NCBI RefSeq assembly: GCF_002573715.1
Contig: NZ_PDHM01000017.1
Coordinates: 545,499-609,498 of the forward strand
Source: Paenibacillus sp. EZ-K15
GTDB lineage: Bacteria > Bacillota > Bacilli > Paenibacillales > Paenibacillaceae
Direction of reading: 5' to 3'
Length of the DNA stretch: 64,000 nucleotides
Positions within the stretch are counted from its first letter, which is position 1. Each line of letters starts with the position of its first letter. The notes under the pieces were generated by a model, which saw only the letters and a program-made list of their open reading frames with translations, was not told the origin of the DNA and searched no databases. Below are positions 7,474 through 16,963 of the stretch, piece after piece. The position numbers and the translations under genes were made by a program.

Positions 7474-8520
7474 CTATTTTATCGATCCGATCCAGGATAA
7501 ACTCTCCACCGATCGATGATCCATGCTGCCATTCAAAATAGCTTGAACATCATGCAGCATATCCTGCAAATGTACCCGCTCGCCTGGTAACCCGCTATAA
7601 GCCTCGGCAACGTAAAAAGGCTGCGTAAGATAAGCCTCGAGCCGTGCTCCACGCTCATAAACCTCCGTCTCGGATACCGGAATGGCCTGCAATCCTCGCA
7701 CTTGAACCAGTGAACGCAGCTCGCGATAACGGCGCAGCAGCTTCTGGGCCCGCTGTTGGACCGATAAGTGAGCCTGATCCAGGTGAACGCCTTCCGATAC
7801 GGAAGATGTAGAATATAACGGATTCACGGCAGGAAACATATGTCTTGCCGCCAGATCGGCATCGAAATACCACAGCGTCTCCAGCGGACCGTAAGGCATG
7901 TCTTCATCGACAACCGCACCTTTAAGGTCCACAAGAAAAGTCGTGACCTGCCTCAAACCCTCTTGTTGGAGACGTTCCTGGAGGTCGTAGATTTTGCCGG
8001 TCAAGACATGCTCCCGGTCCGCTGCAAACACAATCTCTTTATCGGGATTTGCATTCGTCACAATGGAATAGGTTTCTCCTATAGAATTGGCAACCCGTTC
8101 TACATCATTCAGCATATCCTGCAGCTCGGGATATTCGCCTTCCGGCTTCAGCAGAATCGTCATATACCCTTCCTGCTTGAAGTGATGAAACAATTCACCG
8201 AGCAGCACCAATTGGCCCATTCCGGGACGGGCGACCAGCCCGACGGTACCGCCTTTGGCCAGAGGAGCAAATAGATCAAGGGGCTTAATGCCCGTTTCGA
8301 TCATCTCCACGCTTTCCCCGCGCAGGATCAGTTCATCCAAACTGCATTTTGCCAGAGATGCCAATGCGGCAATGGTGCGGACTTCCGCCCGACCAACGGG
8401 AATTTTTCCTGTGCATAGGTTGGAGACCGTGGCCGGCCGTAATCCCACGGATTTGGCTGCGCTGGTCAGGTTCGGAACTCTTTGTCGTAAAAGTGATACA
8501 TTCAGCTTCAGATTGTCCAA
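7474..8520 (-). CDS. XRE-like HTH protein fused to a degenerate F1-ATPase beta-subunit-like domain
   Basis: 348 residues. Residues 8-66 form a Cro/C1-type HTH (AAKSVGLRPATVSNLCTGK). From residue 74 the protein follows ATP synthase beta subunit closely: ETGIKPLDLFAPLAKGG (AtpD: ETGIKVIDLLAPYAKGG), then GLVARPGMGQL where AtpD has the P-loop GLFGGAGVGKT. Later come HMFPAVNPLYSTSS (AtpD: GIYPAVDPLxSTS), LRRYRELRSLVQVRGL (QRYKELQDIIAILGM), LTQPFYVAEAYSGLPG (LSQxFHVAExFTGxxG) and a final DHxxxxxxxxIG. The P-loop Lys and Thr are Gln and Leu, so ATP hydrolysis is unlikely. The N-terminal beta-barrel is absent. Start is TTG, overlapping the upstream hydrolase remnant by 13 bp. Function is unknown; a DNA-binding regulator with a nucleotide-sensing or scaffold domain is inferred. 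Confidence 0.8.
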   Translation of the reverse strand: MDNLKLNVSLLRQRVPNLTSAAKSVGLRPATVSNLCTGKIPVGRAEVRTIAALASLAKCSLDELILRGESVEMIETGIKPLDLFAPLAKGGTVGLVARPGMGQLVLLGELFHHFKQEGYMTILLKPEGEYPELQDMLNDVERVANSIGETYSIVTNANPDKEIVFAADREHVLTGKIYDLQERLQQEGLRQVTTFLVDLKGAVVDEDMPYGPLETLWYFDADLAARHMFPAVNPLYSTSSVSEGVHLDQAHLSVQQRAQKLLRRYRELRSLVQVRGLQAIPVSETEVYERGARLEAYLTQPFYVAEAYSGLPGERVHLQDMLHDVQAILNGSMDHRSVESLSWIGSIK

Positions 8521-9286
8521 GTGCGTACACCCTTTTTAGTGATAGATTGATGGTTCTTACTAATCTCTTTCAGAAAAGAGTCTGCGGTGCGGACAAACAC
8601 ATCCACATCCGGTTCAAAAATATTATGATCATGCTCCTCGAACGCCATGATGCTTGCCTGAGGCAGCGACACCTTATATTGTTCCACTGCTTCTAATGAT
8701 AACCCGGGATGTGGTTTTACGCCACGGATAATAAGGACTGGGCAAGTCAATCGGGTTAGGTCGTTCCACAATTCTACCTTAGCCGATTCCTGTTGCAGTG
8801 CCTGTAAAGCCGATGTTTTCATACGGTCGGACAGCTTCTTTCCTCTCCAAGGAGGTAGCGAAGCGAAGAATTCCACCCATCCCGCTGGCAGCTGGGTATG
8901 AACCGCGGGATAGTCTCCGATGATCAGACTTGAATGCGTTCCGGATTCTGAACGGCGTAGCCTAACTGATAGGACACCCCTCGGGAGTATCCCATGAGTA
9001 CGAATTGCTCAAGTTCAAGATGACAAATAGCCGCATCAATGTCGCTGATATGGTCTTCGAGTGTATATCCCGAAGCAGGCGAATCACTTCGGCCCCGGCC
9101 ACGAAGCGTGATAACAACGATATGTCTGGGCGTCAGCTTTTCCATAATGGCGATGTAATCCTCAGCCGACTCGGACAATCCCGGGATGATGACCAGTGAG
9201 GTTTGTTCATTCCTAAGCTTCCGATGTACCTCCGCCACATGAATATATACCCCTTGGTTATTGACCATCGTCTCGTACAACTGCAT
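8508..9286 (-). pseudogene. Alpha/beta hydrolase, disrupted by a frameshift
   Basis: Two pieces of one alpha/beta hydrolase. The N-terminal part (9286 to 8924) has the nucleophile elbow GYSRG and an RGRGRSD loop; the C-terminal part (ending at 8508) has the acid and base region LIIRG...EEHDHNIF. The first frame stops at TGA 8924-8926, just after NPERIQ, while the other frame reads LIIGDYPAVHTQLPAGW straight into the C-terminal part. Restoring a single base near 8927-8933 (for example AAA for AA in CAAGTC) would rejoin them to about 259 aa. It could be a sequencing error in a short A run, or a real inactivation. Confidence 0.8.
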
Positions 9287-9384
9287 ACATTAGACCTCCT
9301 TAAAAATGGATATTTATTTATGAAGTTAGATCAAAGCGTTATCTCCCTTTTTCATCCGTCTGTGCCATCCCCCTTCACTTCCTT

Positions 9385-10341
9385 TCACCTCAACGCCCCA
9401 AAAGGTAAAAATGCGTGCACGCCCTTAAGGATGTTCACGATCTGGGTTACCCGCAGATCCACCGTTAAGGTGGCGTAGGCGTACGCCTCCGTTCTTGAAA
9501 TAGAGTAAAGCTCGGTCATGAGATCAAGCATCCCGCTTAAGGCCATCCACATGGCTTCGTCCAGGTCCTCGTGGAACCCCATCGTAAGCCACCCGGTACT
9601 CGTCTTGGCTCTGGGCATCGTTATGGGCATGTCGTCTCGGACATGAAAGGTTAGGCTAACCTTCTCCATCGGACATTCCAGGGCAGGTCCGCTAACTTCG
9701 CCGTCGCCCTGCGCCGCATGTCCGTCCCCTGTTGAGAATAGTCCGCCATCCACCGGGATTGGCAGGAACAACGTGCTTCCAGCCGTTAACTCTTTGCAAT
9801 CGAGATTGCCTCCATATGGGCGCGGCACAAATGTCGTATGCTGACCTTTTTCTTTCGGCGGCATGCCCATAACCCCCATAAACGGTTTCAGACCGATGCC
9901 GTACTTGAAATCTCCGAACTGACTTCTGCCTGTCATTGTCCTGGCATCCAATTCAAAATCCAGTGTCACTTCCTCGGTGTCGGCCATGCCCAGCTTCTCG
10001 TTCCAATAACTCGGAAAACCTCCGGCAGAGGTCCATCCCCACGATCCGGGAATAACTTCGTTGATCTGAATCTCCAATGTAAGCCCGGGTTTAGCCCCTT
10101 GAATATGGACGGGACCCAATAACGCATGCCCGAACTGCTTCTCCTGCCGCTCCGGCTTGCGCTCCGTAAACTTCGTTCTCGCCGCGCCTGGGGCAGCGCG
10201 CTTCTCCAGCCCCCAACCCGCATCTAAGGTTTGATACACGACAGTATCCCCAGATTGAATATATAGGGCGGGCTCCAGTTCCCTGCTGAAAAATCCATGA
10301 AGCGTATGAATATCCGGTTGTAGCCTATGAACCTGTGACAT
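9385..10341 (-). CDS. Acetamidase/formamidase family protein
   Basis: About 318 residues of the FmdA/AmdA fold, which hydrolyses short amides to ammonia and an acid in characterised members. The family signature GDGHAAQGDGEVSG is present, with GPVHIQGAKPGLTL in the N-terminal half. A further ATG at 10392 adds 17 codons, but GGAGAAAG sits directly before the ATG at 10341, which I take as the start. It is monocistronic on the minus strand. It probably supplies nitrogen; the exact amide is unknown. Confidence 0.88.
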   Translation of the reverse strand: MSQVHRLQPDIHTLHGFFSRELEPALYIQSGDTVVYQTLDAGWGLEKRAAPGAARTKFTERKPERQEKQFGHALLGPVHIQGAKPGLTLEIQINEVIPGSWGWTSAGGFPSYWNEKLGMADTEEVTLDFELDARTMTGRSQFGDFKYGIGLKPFMGVMGMPPKEKGQHTTFVPRPYGGNLDCKELTAGSTLFLPIPVDGGLFSTGDGHAAQGDGEVSGPALECPMEKVSLTFHVRDDMPITMPRAKTSTGWLTMGFHEDLDEAMWMALSGMLDLMTELYSISRTEAYAYATLTVDLRVTQIVNILKGVHAFLPFGALR

Positions 10342-10422
10342 CCATCTTTCTCCCTTCACAGCCATAATCAGAGTAGCCATTCCATGTCTCATATTTACTC
10401 TGTTACTTTATAAGGTATTTTA

Positions 10423-10478
10423 AATTACTCTTAGAGTCAATAATTAATTACTTCAAAACGTAAAAATAATTACTCTTA
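10423..10478. repeat. Direct repeat AATTACTCTTA upstream of the acetamidase gene
   Basis: Two identical 11-mers (10423-10433 and 10468-10478) lie 45 bp apart in the AT-rich promoter region. On the minus strand the nearer copy sits between a TTGACT -35-like hexamer and a TACCTT -10-like hexamer 17 bp away. This suggests a regulator site, but no regulator is identified. Confidence 0.35.
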
Positions 10479-10531
10479 ATACATTCTGTTGCTCAATTCC
10501 GGTTTTGTACCAAAGTAGGTCATTGCAACAC

Positions 10532-10572
10532 AAAAAACCGTCCGCTGCGCAGCTTCACTGCGAGGGACGGTT
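10532..10572 (-). terminator. Rho-independent terminator after lacI (10679-11692)
   Basis: Minus-strand reading gives AACCGTCC pairing with GGACGGTT across a structured loop, followed by a run of T residues. It closes the large minus-strand glycosidase/ABC operon at its 3' end. Confidence 0.85.
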
Positions 10573-10678
10573 CATCACCATGCTCAGTTAAATTTCATAT
10601 CAGCTAACGATCGAGCGTTCATGGGAATTATGCCCGTTACTATGCGCACGGCCATTCTCAATGCACTCTATTCTTTCT

Positions 10679-11692
10679 TCAAATCCTTACACTGGAATCC
10701 CGCACAACCATCTGCGGCATTAATTTCACGGCCCGCTCTTCCCTCGGAATTCCCAAGATGCGATCCATCAGGATTTGTGCTGCCTTGCGGCCGATTTCCT
10801 CCTGCTGTAAAGCAACGGACGTCAGCTTGGGATATACGCGGGATGCAAGGTCCAGATTATCCATGCCTACAACGGCAACGTCATGGGGAATGCGCAGACC
10901 GGCTTCCTCGCAGGCCTTCATAACCCCGATTGCCATCAAATCGTTCGCGGCGACAATGCCCTCCGGATGGTCGGTCCCTTGAAGCCACGCTTTCGCCATC
11001 GCATAACCGCCGCTTTCCGTATAATCGGATTCGGCGATAAAACGCGGCAGCAAGGGGTGCCCCGCTTGCAGCATGGCATCCCGATACCCGCAGAACCGCT
11101 CATGGCCAGTCTGCTCGCTCAGATTGCCACCGATATAGGCGATGCTTCGCAGACCTTGACGGATCAGATGCTCCGTGCTTTGCTTGATCCCATCATACGT
11201 GTCCACATACACATAATCGAAGCGGTCATTCCCTTCCGGCGAGACATATTTATTCGTGAGCACGACCGGCGCCTGCAGCGCATTGATGGCCCCGATATTC
11301 TCTTCACCGAAATGAAAGGAGACCATGATCATGCCGTCGGCCACATTTTCCCGGAGAGTCTGAATCGCCTTCATCTCCTCCTGGAGCCTGTGCTTGGTGT
11401 AAAACAGAATCATCAAGTAATCATGCTCTTCCAGCACCTGATTAATTCCGTTGATCATATCGAAATAAAAAGGGTTGCATATATCGGGCACGGCAAAAAT
11501 AATTTTGTTGGTTTGTCTCATTTTCAGCATCTTTGCTGCTTGATCGGGCGCATAGTTCATTTCTTTGGCAGCCGCCAGAATTTTGCTCTTCGTCTTGGGA
11601 CTACAGTAACCTCTTCCCGACAAGGCTCTGGACACCGTGGAAGGGGATACGCCTACCCGTTCAGCAATCGTATAAATCGTATGTTTGTCCAT
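10679..11692 (-). CDS. LacI family transcriptional regulator
   Basis: 337 residues. The N-terminal HTH is IYTIAERVGVSPSTVSRALSG, followed by a hinge helix with the typical AAKMLKMRQT and a periplasmic-binding-like sugar domain (IIFAVPDICNPFYFDMINGI). The ATG at 11692 is preceded by GGAGGATAGG; an in-frame ATG at 11755 lacks this. It is the last gene of the long minus-strand operon starting at the sugar-binding protein. It is the best candidate to bind the palindrome at 22466-22488, since LacI-type repressors commonly close the operons they control. The ligand is unknown; a D-arabinan oligosaccharide is inferred from the neighbours. Confidence 0.92.
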   Translation of the reverse strand: MDKHTIYTIAERVGVSPSTVSRALSGRGYCSPKTKSKILAAAKEMNYAPDQAAKMLKMRQTNKIIFAVPDICNPFYFDMINGINQVLEEHDYLMILFYTKHRLQEEMKAIQTLRENVADGMIMVSFHFGEENIGAINALQAPVVLTNKYVSPEGNDRFDYVYVDTYDGIKQSTEHLIRQGLRSIAYIGGNLSEQTGHERFCGYRDAMLQAGHPLLPRFIAESDYTESGGYAMAKAWLQGTDHPEGIVAANDLMAIGVMKACEEAGLRIPHDVAVVGMDNLDLASRVYPKLTSVALQQEEIGRKAAQILMDRILGIPREERAVKLMPQMVVRDSSVRI

Positions 11693-11789
11693 CCTATCCT
11701 CCATTAACAACCATGGAAACGCCATGTGCTCCCGCAAAAGGCTCCATGGATTCACACTATCACCTTACCGGCAGGTAAGCAATACTCCT

Positions 11790-12872
11790 TTATATAACCT
11801 CCCGCTCATCATTATCCGGAAGCTCTGGGAATGGCGCATGGGGCTCGGCCTGATACCAGAACGCCGTCGATGCAATATCGCTCTGCTGCGGAAGATACCT
11901 TCCTTCGGACCTCCAGCCGAGATCCTGAATGGTCACTCGAAGATCGCTTTGAAAGCGGATTGGATCCATGACATGCCATCGATACATGCCAAAACGCTGC
12001 TGACTTCGATACAATCCGTCCGGTTTCAGCACTTGGTGCATCCCCAGATAAGGCGTCGAGTAGGTTCGATAGGTACCCATTGGCTGCTCCCAATTCCAGG
12101 CTCCGCCAAAATAATCTTCCGTTCCCGTACCGCATAGGGTCGGATAATCCTGATCCCCGTCCATATAGAACTTGATCTCCCCTTCGCCCCACCAGCCGTT
12201 ATTATTCACCTGCCAGGCGAGGTAAGTCCCTACATAGTGCCCGTGTCCCTTCACCCCATCCAGAATGGTGTAAACCTCTTTATAAGGAACGGGATTCGTT
12301 CTCCGCCACTGCGCGTGAAAATAAGCCTCATCTTCCGGGACGTCCGTCAGCGTATAGTCAATTTGGTAGTAAAGGACTGCCTTTTCCGGCGCACGGTTCT
12401 CCATCGTCAATCGGGCATGCTTGCGGAAGGGCATCTGCCAGTAGCTGTTCATGCCGCCGGCTGGATTCACGGCAACCGGTATCGAATTGACATCGCTGCG
12501 CTCGCCCCACCCGTTACAGAACAAATCACCGACGGGTACTTCAACCGAAGGGTCTTTCTCATCATCCCAATACATGCGGATAATCAGATTGCGCCACAGT
12601 GTCGGATGACAGGTTAGCCAGATATGCTGAATCGCTCCGGGACCCTGAATGTCACCCATCGCAAAGGTTTCTCCTGGTAAAATTTCCACGGATGGAGAGA
12701 CCTTCCAGCCCACACCAAGATCCCTAGATGCCGCTGCACCCGTGCCATCGGTGGCCATGCCGCCCTTTCCTTTTTCACCGGTGAAATTCTCCGCACTGAT
12801 GGATCTCGTCTGCGCATTGGACAGCCGGGATAAATTTCCGAGGTGCATGTTGAGCCCATTAAAGTTCATCAT
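11790..12872 (-). CDS. GH172 (DUF2961) glycoside hydrolase, probable exo-alpha-D-arabinofuranosidase
   Basis: 360 residues of the DUF2961/GH172 double jelly-roll family, which forms trimers or hexamers. Characterised members cleave alpha-D-fructofuranosides or alpha-D-arabinofuranosides. Family hallmarks are visible: GDIQGPGAIQHIW, GVGDLF-like VPVGDLFCNGWG, and WWGEGEIKFYMDGD followed by GTGTEDYFGGAW. The glutamates of GEGE and GTGTED lie about 20-22 residues apart, as do the two catalytic glutamates described for the family. There is no signal peptide, so it acts in the cytoplasm on imported oligosaccharides. Start ATG-ATG with AAAGGAG upstream. A paralogue is at 23667-24776. Confidence 0.9.
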   Translation of the reverse strand: MMNFNGLNMHLGNLSRLSNAQTRSISAENFTGEKGKGGMATDGTGAAASRDLGVGWKVSPSVEILPGETFAMGDIQGPGAIQHIWLTCHPTLWRNLIIRMYWDDEKDPSVEVPVGDLFCNGWGERSDVNSIPVAVNPAGGMNSYWQMPFRKHARLTMENRAPEKAVLYYQIDYTLTDVPEDEAYFHAQWRRTNPVPYKEVYTILDGVKGHGHYVGTYLAWQVNNNGWWGEGEIKFYMDGDQDYPTLCGTGTEDYFGGAWNWEQPMGTYRTYSTPYLGMHQVLKPDGLYRSQQRFGMYRWHVMDPIRFQSDLRVTIQDLGWRSEGRYLPQQSDIASTAFWYQAEPHAPFPELPDNDEREVI

Positions 12873-12886
12873 CTGTTATCGCTCCT

Positions 12887-14905
12887 TTAGTATGTGATAT
12901 CGTATCCGTACCGCTCTTTCAACGTTTGACCCAGATGGTCCTTTATCCGCAGGTAAGCTTCAGCGGCCGCACCGTTCCCCCAATCGAAGATGGTGAATGT
13001 CCCCATGCCTCGTCCCTCCTCGTCCACAACACCATCATGACCGTAATTCTCCATCATGAAGCCGTAATCCTTCTCATTAAAGAAAGGATACGCCTGCTCC
13101 CACTGCTGTTTTGTTTTTTCATTTTCGGGACAATACATCATGACGAACGAGGCCTGCAAAGCGGCCATCCCGCGTTCAATATATTCGGGCTGGTCTAATT
13201 CCACGCCATATTGTAGAATCAACTCGGCAAACAGGCTCTGCCGTGCATCATTCCACTCCCCGTCGCAGTTCATGACACCGAATCCGCCCAGTACATCAAC
13301 ATACAGATTAGGCGGCTGCCAGGAAGCCTGCGTCATCAGCATTTCATCCAGCACACGTTGACCAAGGTTCATGTATCGCATGTCGCCGGTTGTCTTATAC
13401 ATCTGGTATAACGCTTCCGCTGTCCAGAACATGGAGAAATTGCACTGCTTGAACATGTTATTCCTTGCCACCTTGTGGCCGGGAAGCTCTTCACGGCCAT
13501 AACCGCAGCAGGACCAATACGTCTCGAAATCCTCCCACCTGCCGGTCGGCACGATCTCCTTCATAACAACCTTCAGCGCCCGCTCTGCTGCTTCCATGTA
13601 TTTAGAATCCGGGCAAAGCTCATGCAGCTTCAGTAAAAAAGTGACGGAGAGCGACGTTTCCGGGGATTCCCGAAGGATATCCAGCGGCGCGAAGGTATCT
13701 TGATCCAGCCAGGCCGGAAAATAACCTTTCGCGTCCTGGAGCGCCACAAGCGCATCCGCATAGCACACGGCATATTTCAACAGCCTTGGATCTGGCTCGA
13801 GTTCATCATGCCAGCGAAGCATGAGCAGCGCCGTCCAGCTCATATCCAGCACGTGATAAGGTGCTTTCGCGATCGCCCCCCAAGGATCGGCAGGGTTGCG
13901 ATTGGAATTTCCCCAGAAGGCAAACTCCCAGCCCTCAGACCTGTTAACTTCCTGTCCATCCACCACCATCTTCTTCAACTCGGTTGCAATGACGGCGGGG
14001 AAGAACCCCTCACGCTGCGGAGCCGTGAGAGCAAGCTCTTTCATGAGTAGAGCCTTACGAACCAGTTCAGAATCGCCCTGTTCAATACCATAACGATAGA
14101 TGCCTTGCGCCGAGCGAAGGGAGCTGAACCAGGCCTGATTCCAGATCGATCGGTTCTCCCGTTCGTTCGGCACGCCCGGATAATTCGGGCTTTGACTCAC
14201 ATCGGCAATGAATACCGGAGCCCCTATGTTCCGTCCATCCCATTCAAATTCCTGCCATACCGTGTCTTTCCAATGACGAAAAGCCCAGTCATAGGCATGC
14301 CTTACATAGCGGTCAAGACGGACTTCCCTACGGATGCCTTGAGAGAATTGGGCATTGCCCCATCTGTCCCATAGAAACTGCAGCACCAGCCGCCAGGGGT
14401 TCAATCCGCCCTGATCATTTTCCACCAATTTCAGATAGAAGCCGATGCGTATCGTTCCGGAAGGATATGAAGCCCCCTTCACCTTCTCAAACAGCACATG
14501 TTCGCTCACCCTTGTTCGGCTCATTCCCAAGACAAGCAGGTTATTAGGGGCATCCAAGTCCATGTACCAACGAGCGTCCGCAACCTTCGTGATCAGATCC
14601 AGATCCGGTATCAGCATAATTGTTCTGGTGTCGTCATGAACGATGAGCGCGGGCGAACGAAAGCAGTGCTGGTCCATCACATGCCGGGAAGTCGGCGTTA
14701 AATGGGGTGCCCAGTGAAAATGAGGCAGGAATGCCGGCTCCAAACACATCTGCCAGTCATCCTGTTGAATCGCCTGCTCCAGCTCAAATGTCAGCACGCA
14801 ATGGATCGTCTCTTCATCCAGTTGATTGAGACTTACCTCTGGTGCCATTTGCCCGATATTGTCGTAAACCCAACGCTTCACATAAGTGTCCGGTAATCGT
14901 TTCAT
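12887..14905 (-). CDS. Putative (alpha/alpha)6-barrel glycosidase, family unassigned
   Basis: 672 residues without signal peptide. The N-terminal about 200 residues look beta-rich; the remainder has repeated helical hairpins with aromatic-rich loops (DMSWTALLMLRW, ETYWSCCGYGREELP, CNFSMFWTAEALYQMY) as in six-hairpin glycosidases such as GH88, GH105, GH116 or GH127. I cannot match it to one family. It lies between the amber-interrupted GH183 gene and GH172 with about 15-40 bp spacing, so it is co-transcribed with both. In the D-arabinan model it could supply the missing beta-D-arabinofuranosidase step; that is inference. RBS GGAGG precedes the ATG. Confidence 0.6.
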   Translation of the reverse strand: MKRLPDTYVKRWVYDNIGQMAPEVSLNQLDEETIHCVLTFELEQAIQQDDWQMCLEPAFLPHFHWAPHLTPTSRHVMDQHCFRSPALIVHDDTRTIMLIPDLDLITKVADARWYMDLDAPNNLLVLGMSRTRVSEHVLFEKVKGASYPSGTIRIGFYLKLVENDQGGLNPWRLVLQFLWDRWGNAQFSQGIRREVRLDRYVRHAYDWAFRHWKDTVWQEFEWDGRNIGAPVFIADVSQSPNYPGVPNERENRSIWNQAWFSSLRSAQGIYRYGIEQGDSELVRKALLMKELALTAPQREGFFPAVIATELKKMVVDGQEVNRSEGWEFAFWGNSNRNPADPWGAIAKAPYHVLDMSWTALLMLRWHDELEPDPRLLKYAVCYADALVALQDAKGYFPAWLDQDTFAPLDILRESPETSLSVTFLLKLHELCPDSKYMEAAERALKVVMKEIVPTGRWEDFETYWSCCGYGREELPGHKVARNNMFKQCNFSMFWTAEALYQMYKTTGDMRYMNLGQRVLDEMLMTQASWQPPNLYVDVLGGFGVMNCDGEWNDARQSLFAELILQYGVELDQPEYIERGMAALQASFVMMYCPENEKTKQQWEQAYPFFNEKDYGFMMENYGHDGVVDEEGRGMGTFTIFDWGNGAAAEAYLRIKDHLGQTLKERYGYDITY

Positions 14906-14946
14906 AAGTGCCTCCCTTCTCCTCTATCCGACCATTTTGCTTATCG

Positions 14947-16896
14947 TCAATGCTTAACCACGTTGAAATCGTCCGCCTGAATCCACGTAGCTGACGTTGC
15001 CCACATCCCGGCGTAGATTTCAAGACTGTGATGAATGCCCGAGTTGAAGCGAACCGTCTTCAAGGTATAACCGGGAATATGCTGAAATATCGTTTCGTTC
15101 AGCACCGGACCTCCGCCAAGCTCCCTGACGCCGAAATATCCGTCGTTGTTGTTGTCTGAGGTACGGATCCATGCCGATAATGTGTATTCGGTATCCGGCT
15201 CGACAAAAATCTCCTGTTTGATTGCATTCCAGCCGCTGCCGGCCCTTGCATACGCGTTGTTCGCCCCGGTGCGCGCAAATCCGAGATTGCGGTCTACACC
15301 GGCAGTTCCGTTCGAATACCAAGGCGACGTTAGGCTTGAAGAGGTTTGCGATTCAAATCCGGCATGACCCACCAGATTCGAATCCCTCACCAGCGACACA
15401 TCGTCCAGCTGAAGCCAGGTGTCCCCGTCAGCCCACATCCCCGCGTACAATTCCACGACAGAACGGTTCCCGGAATTAAAGGTCACGGTCTGTTCCGTGT
15501 AATCACTTAATTGGGCAAAGACGGTTTCCTTAATGACGGCACCATCGACAGGCTCCCTTACCCCGAAGTAGCCTTTCGTATTGTTGCTGGATGTACGAAC
15601 CCAGCCTTTCAAGGTGTAATTGGTGTACGGCTGTACTGCCACCCGCTGCTTGATCGCGTTCCAGCCGCTGCCGTTGCGCACATAGCCATTATCCTCACCG
15701 GTTCGGGCATTTCCGAGCTTACGGTCCACGCCGCCCTCGCCCGTAACATACCATGGGGCCATGACCGGCGTTTTTCTCTGCGTTTCGAAGCCCGGGTCTG
15801 AGATGATATTCTCGCCGAGCATGTCAGGGGTCAGCGTTGCCTTCATCAAATGGGTATTGTAATCCGGGTACCAGGTGGACATGATAAAATACAGCTCAGG
15901 CCCGTTATTGGACAGCGGATGCATATACGCATTGTACTGACCAAGGCCCGTGAAATCTCCAGGCACCAGAATTTTCTCTCCACTCCATGGGCCGATCGGC
16001 GTTGCCGCATCCCGCATGACGATCGCCTGCCGATCTTCGTTAAGATAGGTCATGATGTAACGTTTGAAGTGGGTGTTGTAAGCTACGGACATCTCGCTTG
16101 CCACACCGATCGCCACTGGCCGGGCTGCAGACTGGGCGGCCGACCAGCCGTTCCCGTCCCAATAACGATAATCCCCGATATTTAGCAGCCCATTCTCCGG
16201 TACCCGTGCAAGATATACGTCCCCGAAGCGGCCATTCGGCGTAGCATACATATAGACGAATCCGCTGTCCTTAAGGAATGCTGCCATTTGAAAAGGATTG
16301 TTCCAGGTTGACGTGTTGTTATACCAGCGGGCGGACGGACTCTTTGTCTAGTTCTGTCCGTTGTCATCCGAGTAAGCGATGCCGGAGTAATTCGTATACC
16401 ATCGGCCGGCTGGTCCCCAGTGGTTGACGGACATATAATGGATATAATGCCTGTTGCCGACGGATACGCCTGCCGTCGGGATGACCGTCATTTCATCATT
16501 GTTGATTTTTTTGGAGGGAAGAATTTCCTTGGCGTGGCGGGGCTTGCTCTGAATCATTGTGGAGAACGCAAGACCATCCTCCAGATTCGTATCCGATGAG
16601 ATGGCCAGCAAATTGCTTCGGTTCCAGTTGCCTGCCGTATCGTTGGTATCGCCGAAAGCAATGAAATATTCGCCGCCGCCCTTATCCCACACGATGCCCA
16701 AATCCGTCCCGCCGACATTGTAGTTAATGTGGGTTTGATTCGGATTCGGCATGGTCTCTCCGGCAGGCGTTGCACCTGTTACCCGAGATATCATCTTCGT
16801 GCCTTCCGGCGTAAGCGCTTCGGCGCTGCCAGCCCAAACGGAAGCGAATGTCAGGGACAAGGCGAGAACGCTTGTCGTCATCTTCCTCATAAACAT
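14947..16896 (-). pseudogene. Secreted GH183-type (DUF4185) endo-D-arabinanase with two CBM-like repeats, interrupted by an in-frame amber codon
   Basis: One continuous reading frame of about 650 codons broken only by TAG at 16348-16350. A signal peptide (RKMTTSVLALSLTFASVWA) is followed by a DUF4185 domain with the family segments YIHYMSVNHWGPAGRW and DDNGQN, then the stop. Downstream, still in frame, the domain resumes TKSPSARWYNNTSTW and continues to PFQMAAFLKDSG. The paralogue at 22512-23627 has Trp at this place (DNGETW), so TGG to TAG is the simplest change. The C-terminal part has two about 145-residue repeats, each opening with a (D/A)GFE motif and containing SGWNAIKQ, YFGVRE and ELYAGMWA, which look like carbohydrate-binding modules. 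It may be a pseudogene, a suppressed stop or a sequencing error. Confidence 0.85.
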
Positions 16897-16963
16897 TACG
16901 GACACTCTCCTTCATATCACCGGCTTCAGCAGCCGAACGTTATATATGTTCTCGAATTAAAGG

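Noticed and set aside
7264..7500. 78-codon plus-strand reading frame
   Set aside because: No ribosome site, runs into the antisense HTH gene, and composition unlike a protein; a chance opening.
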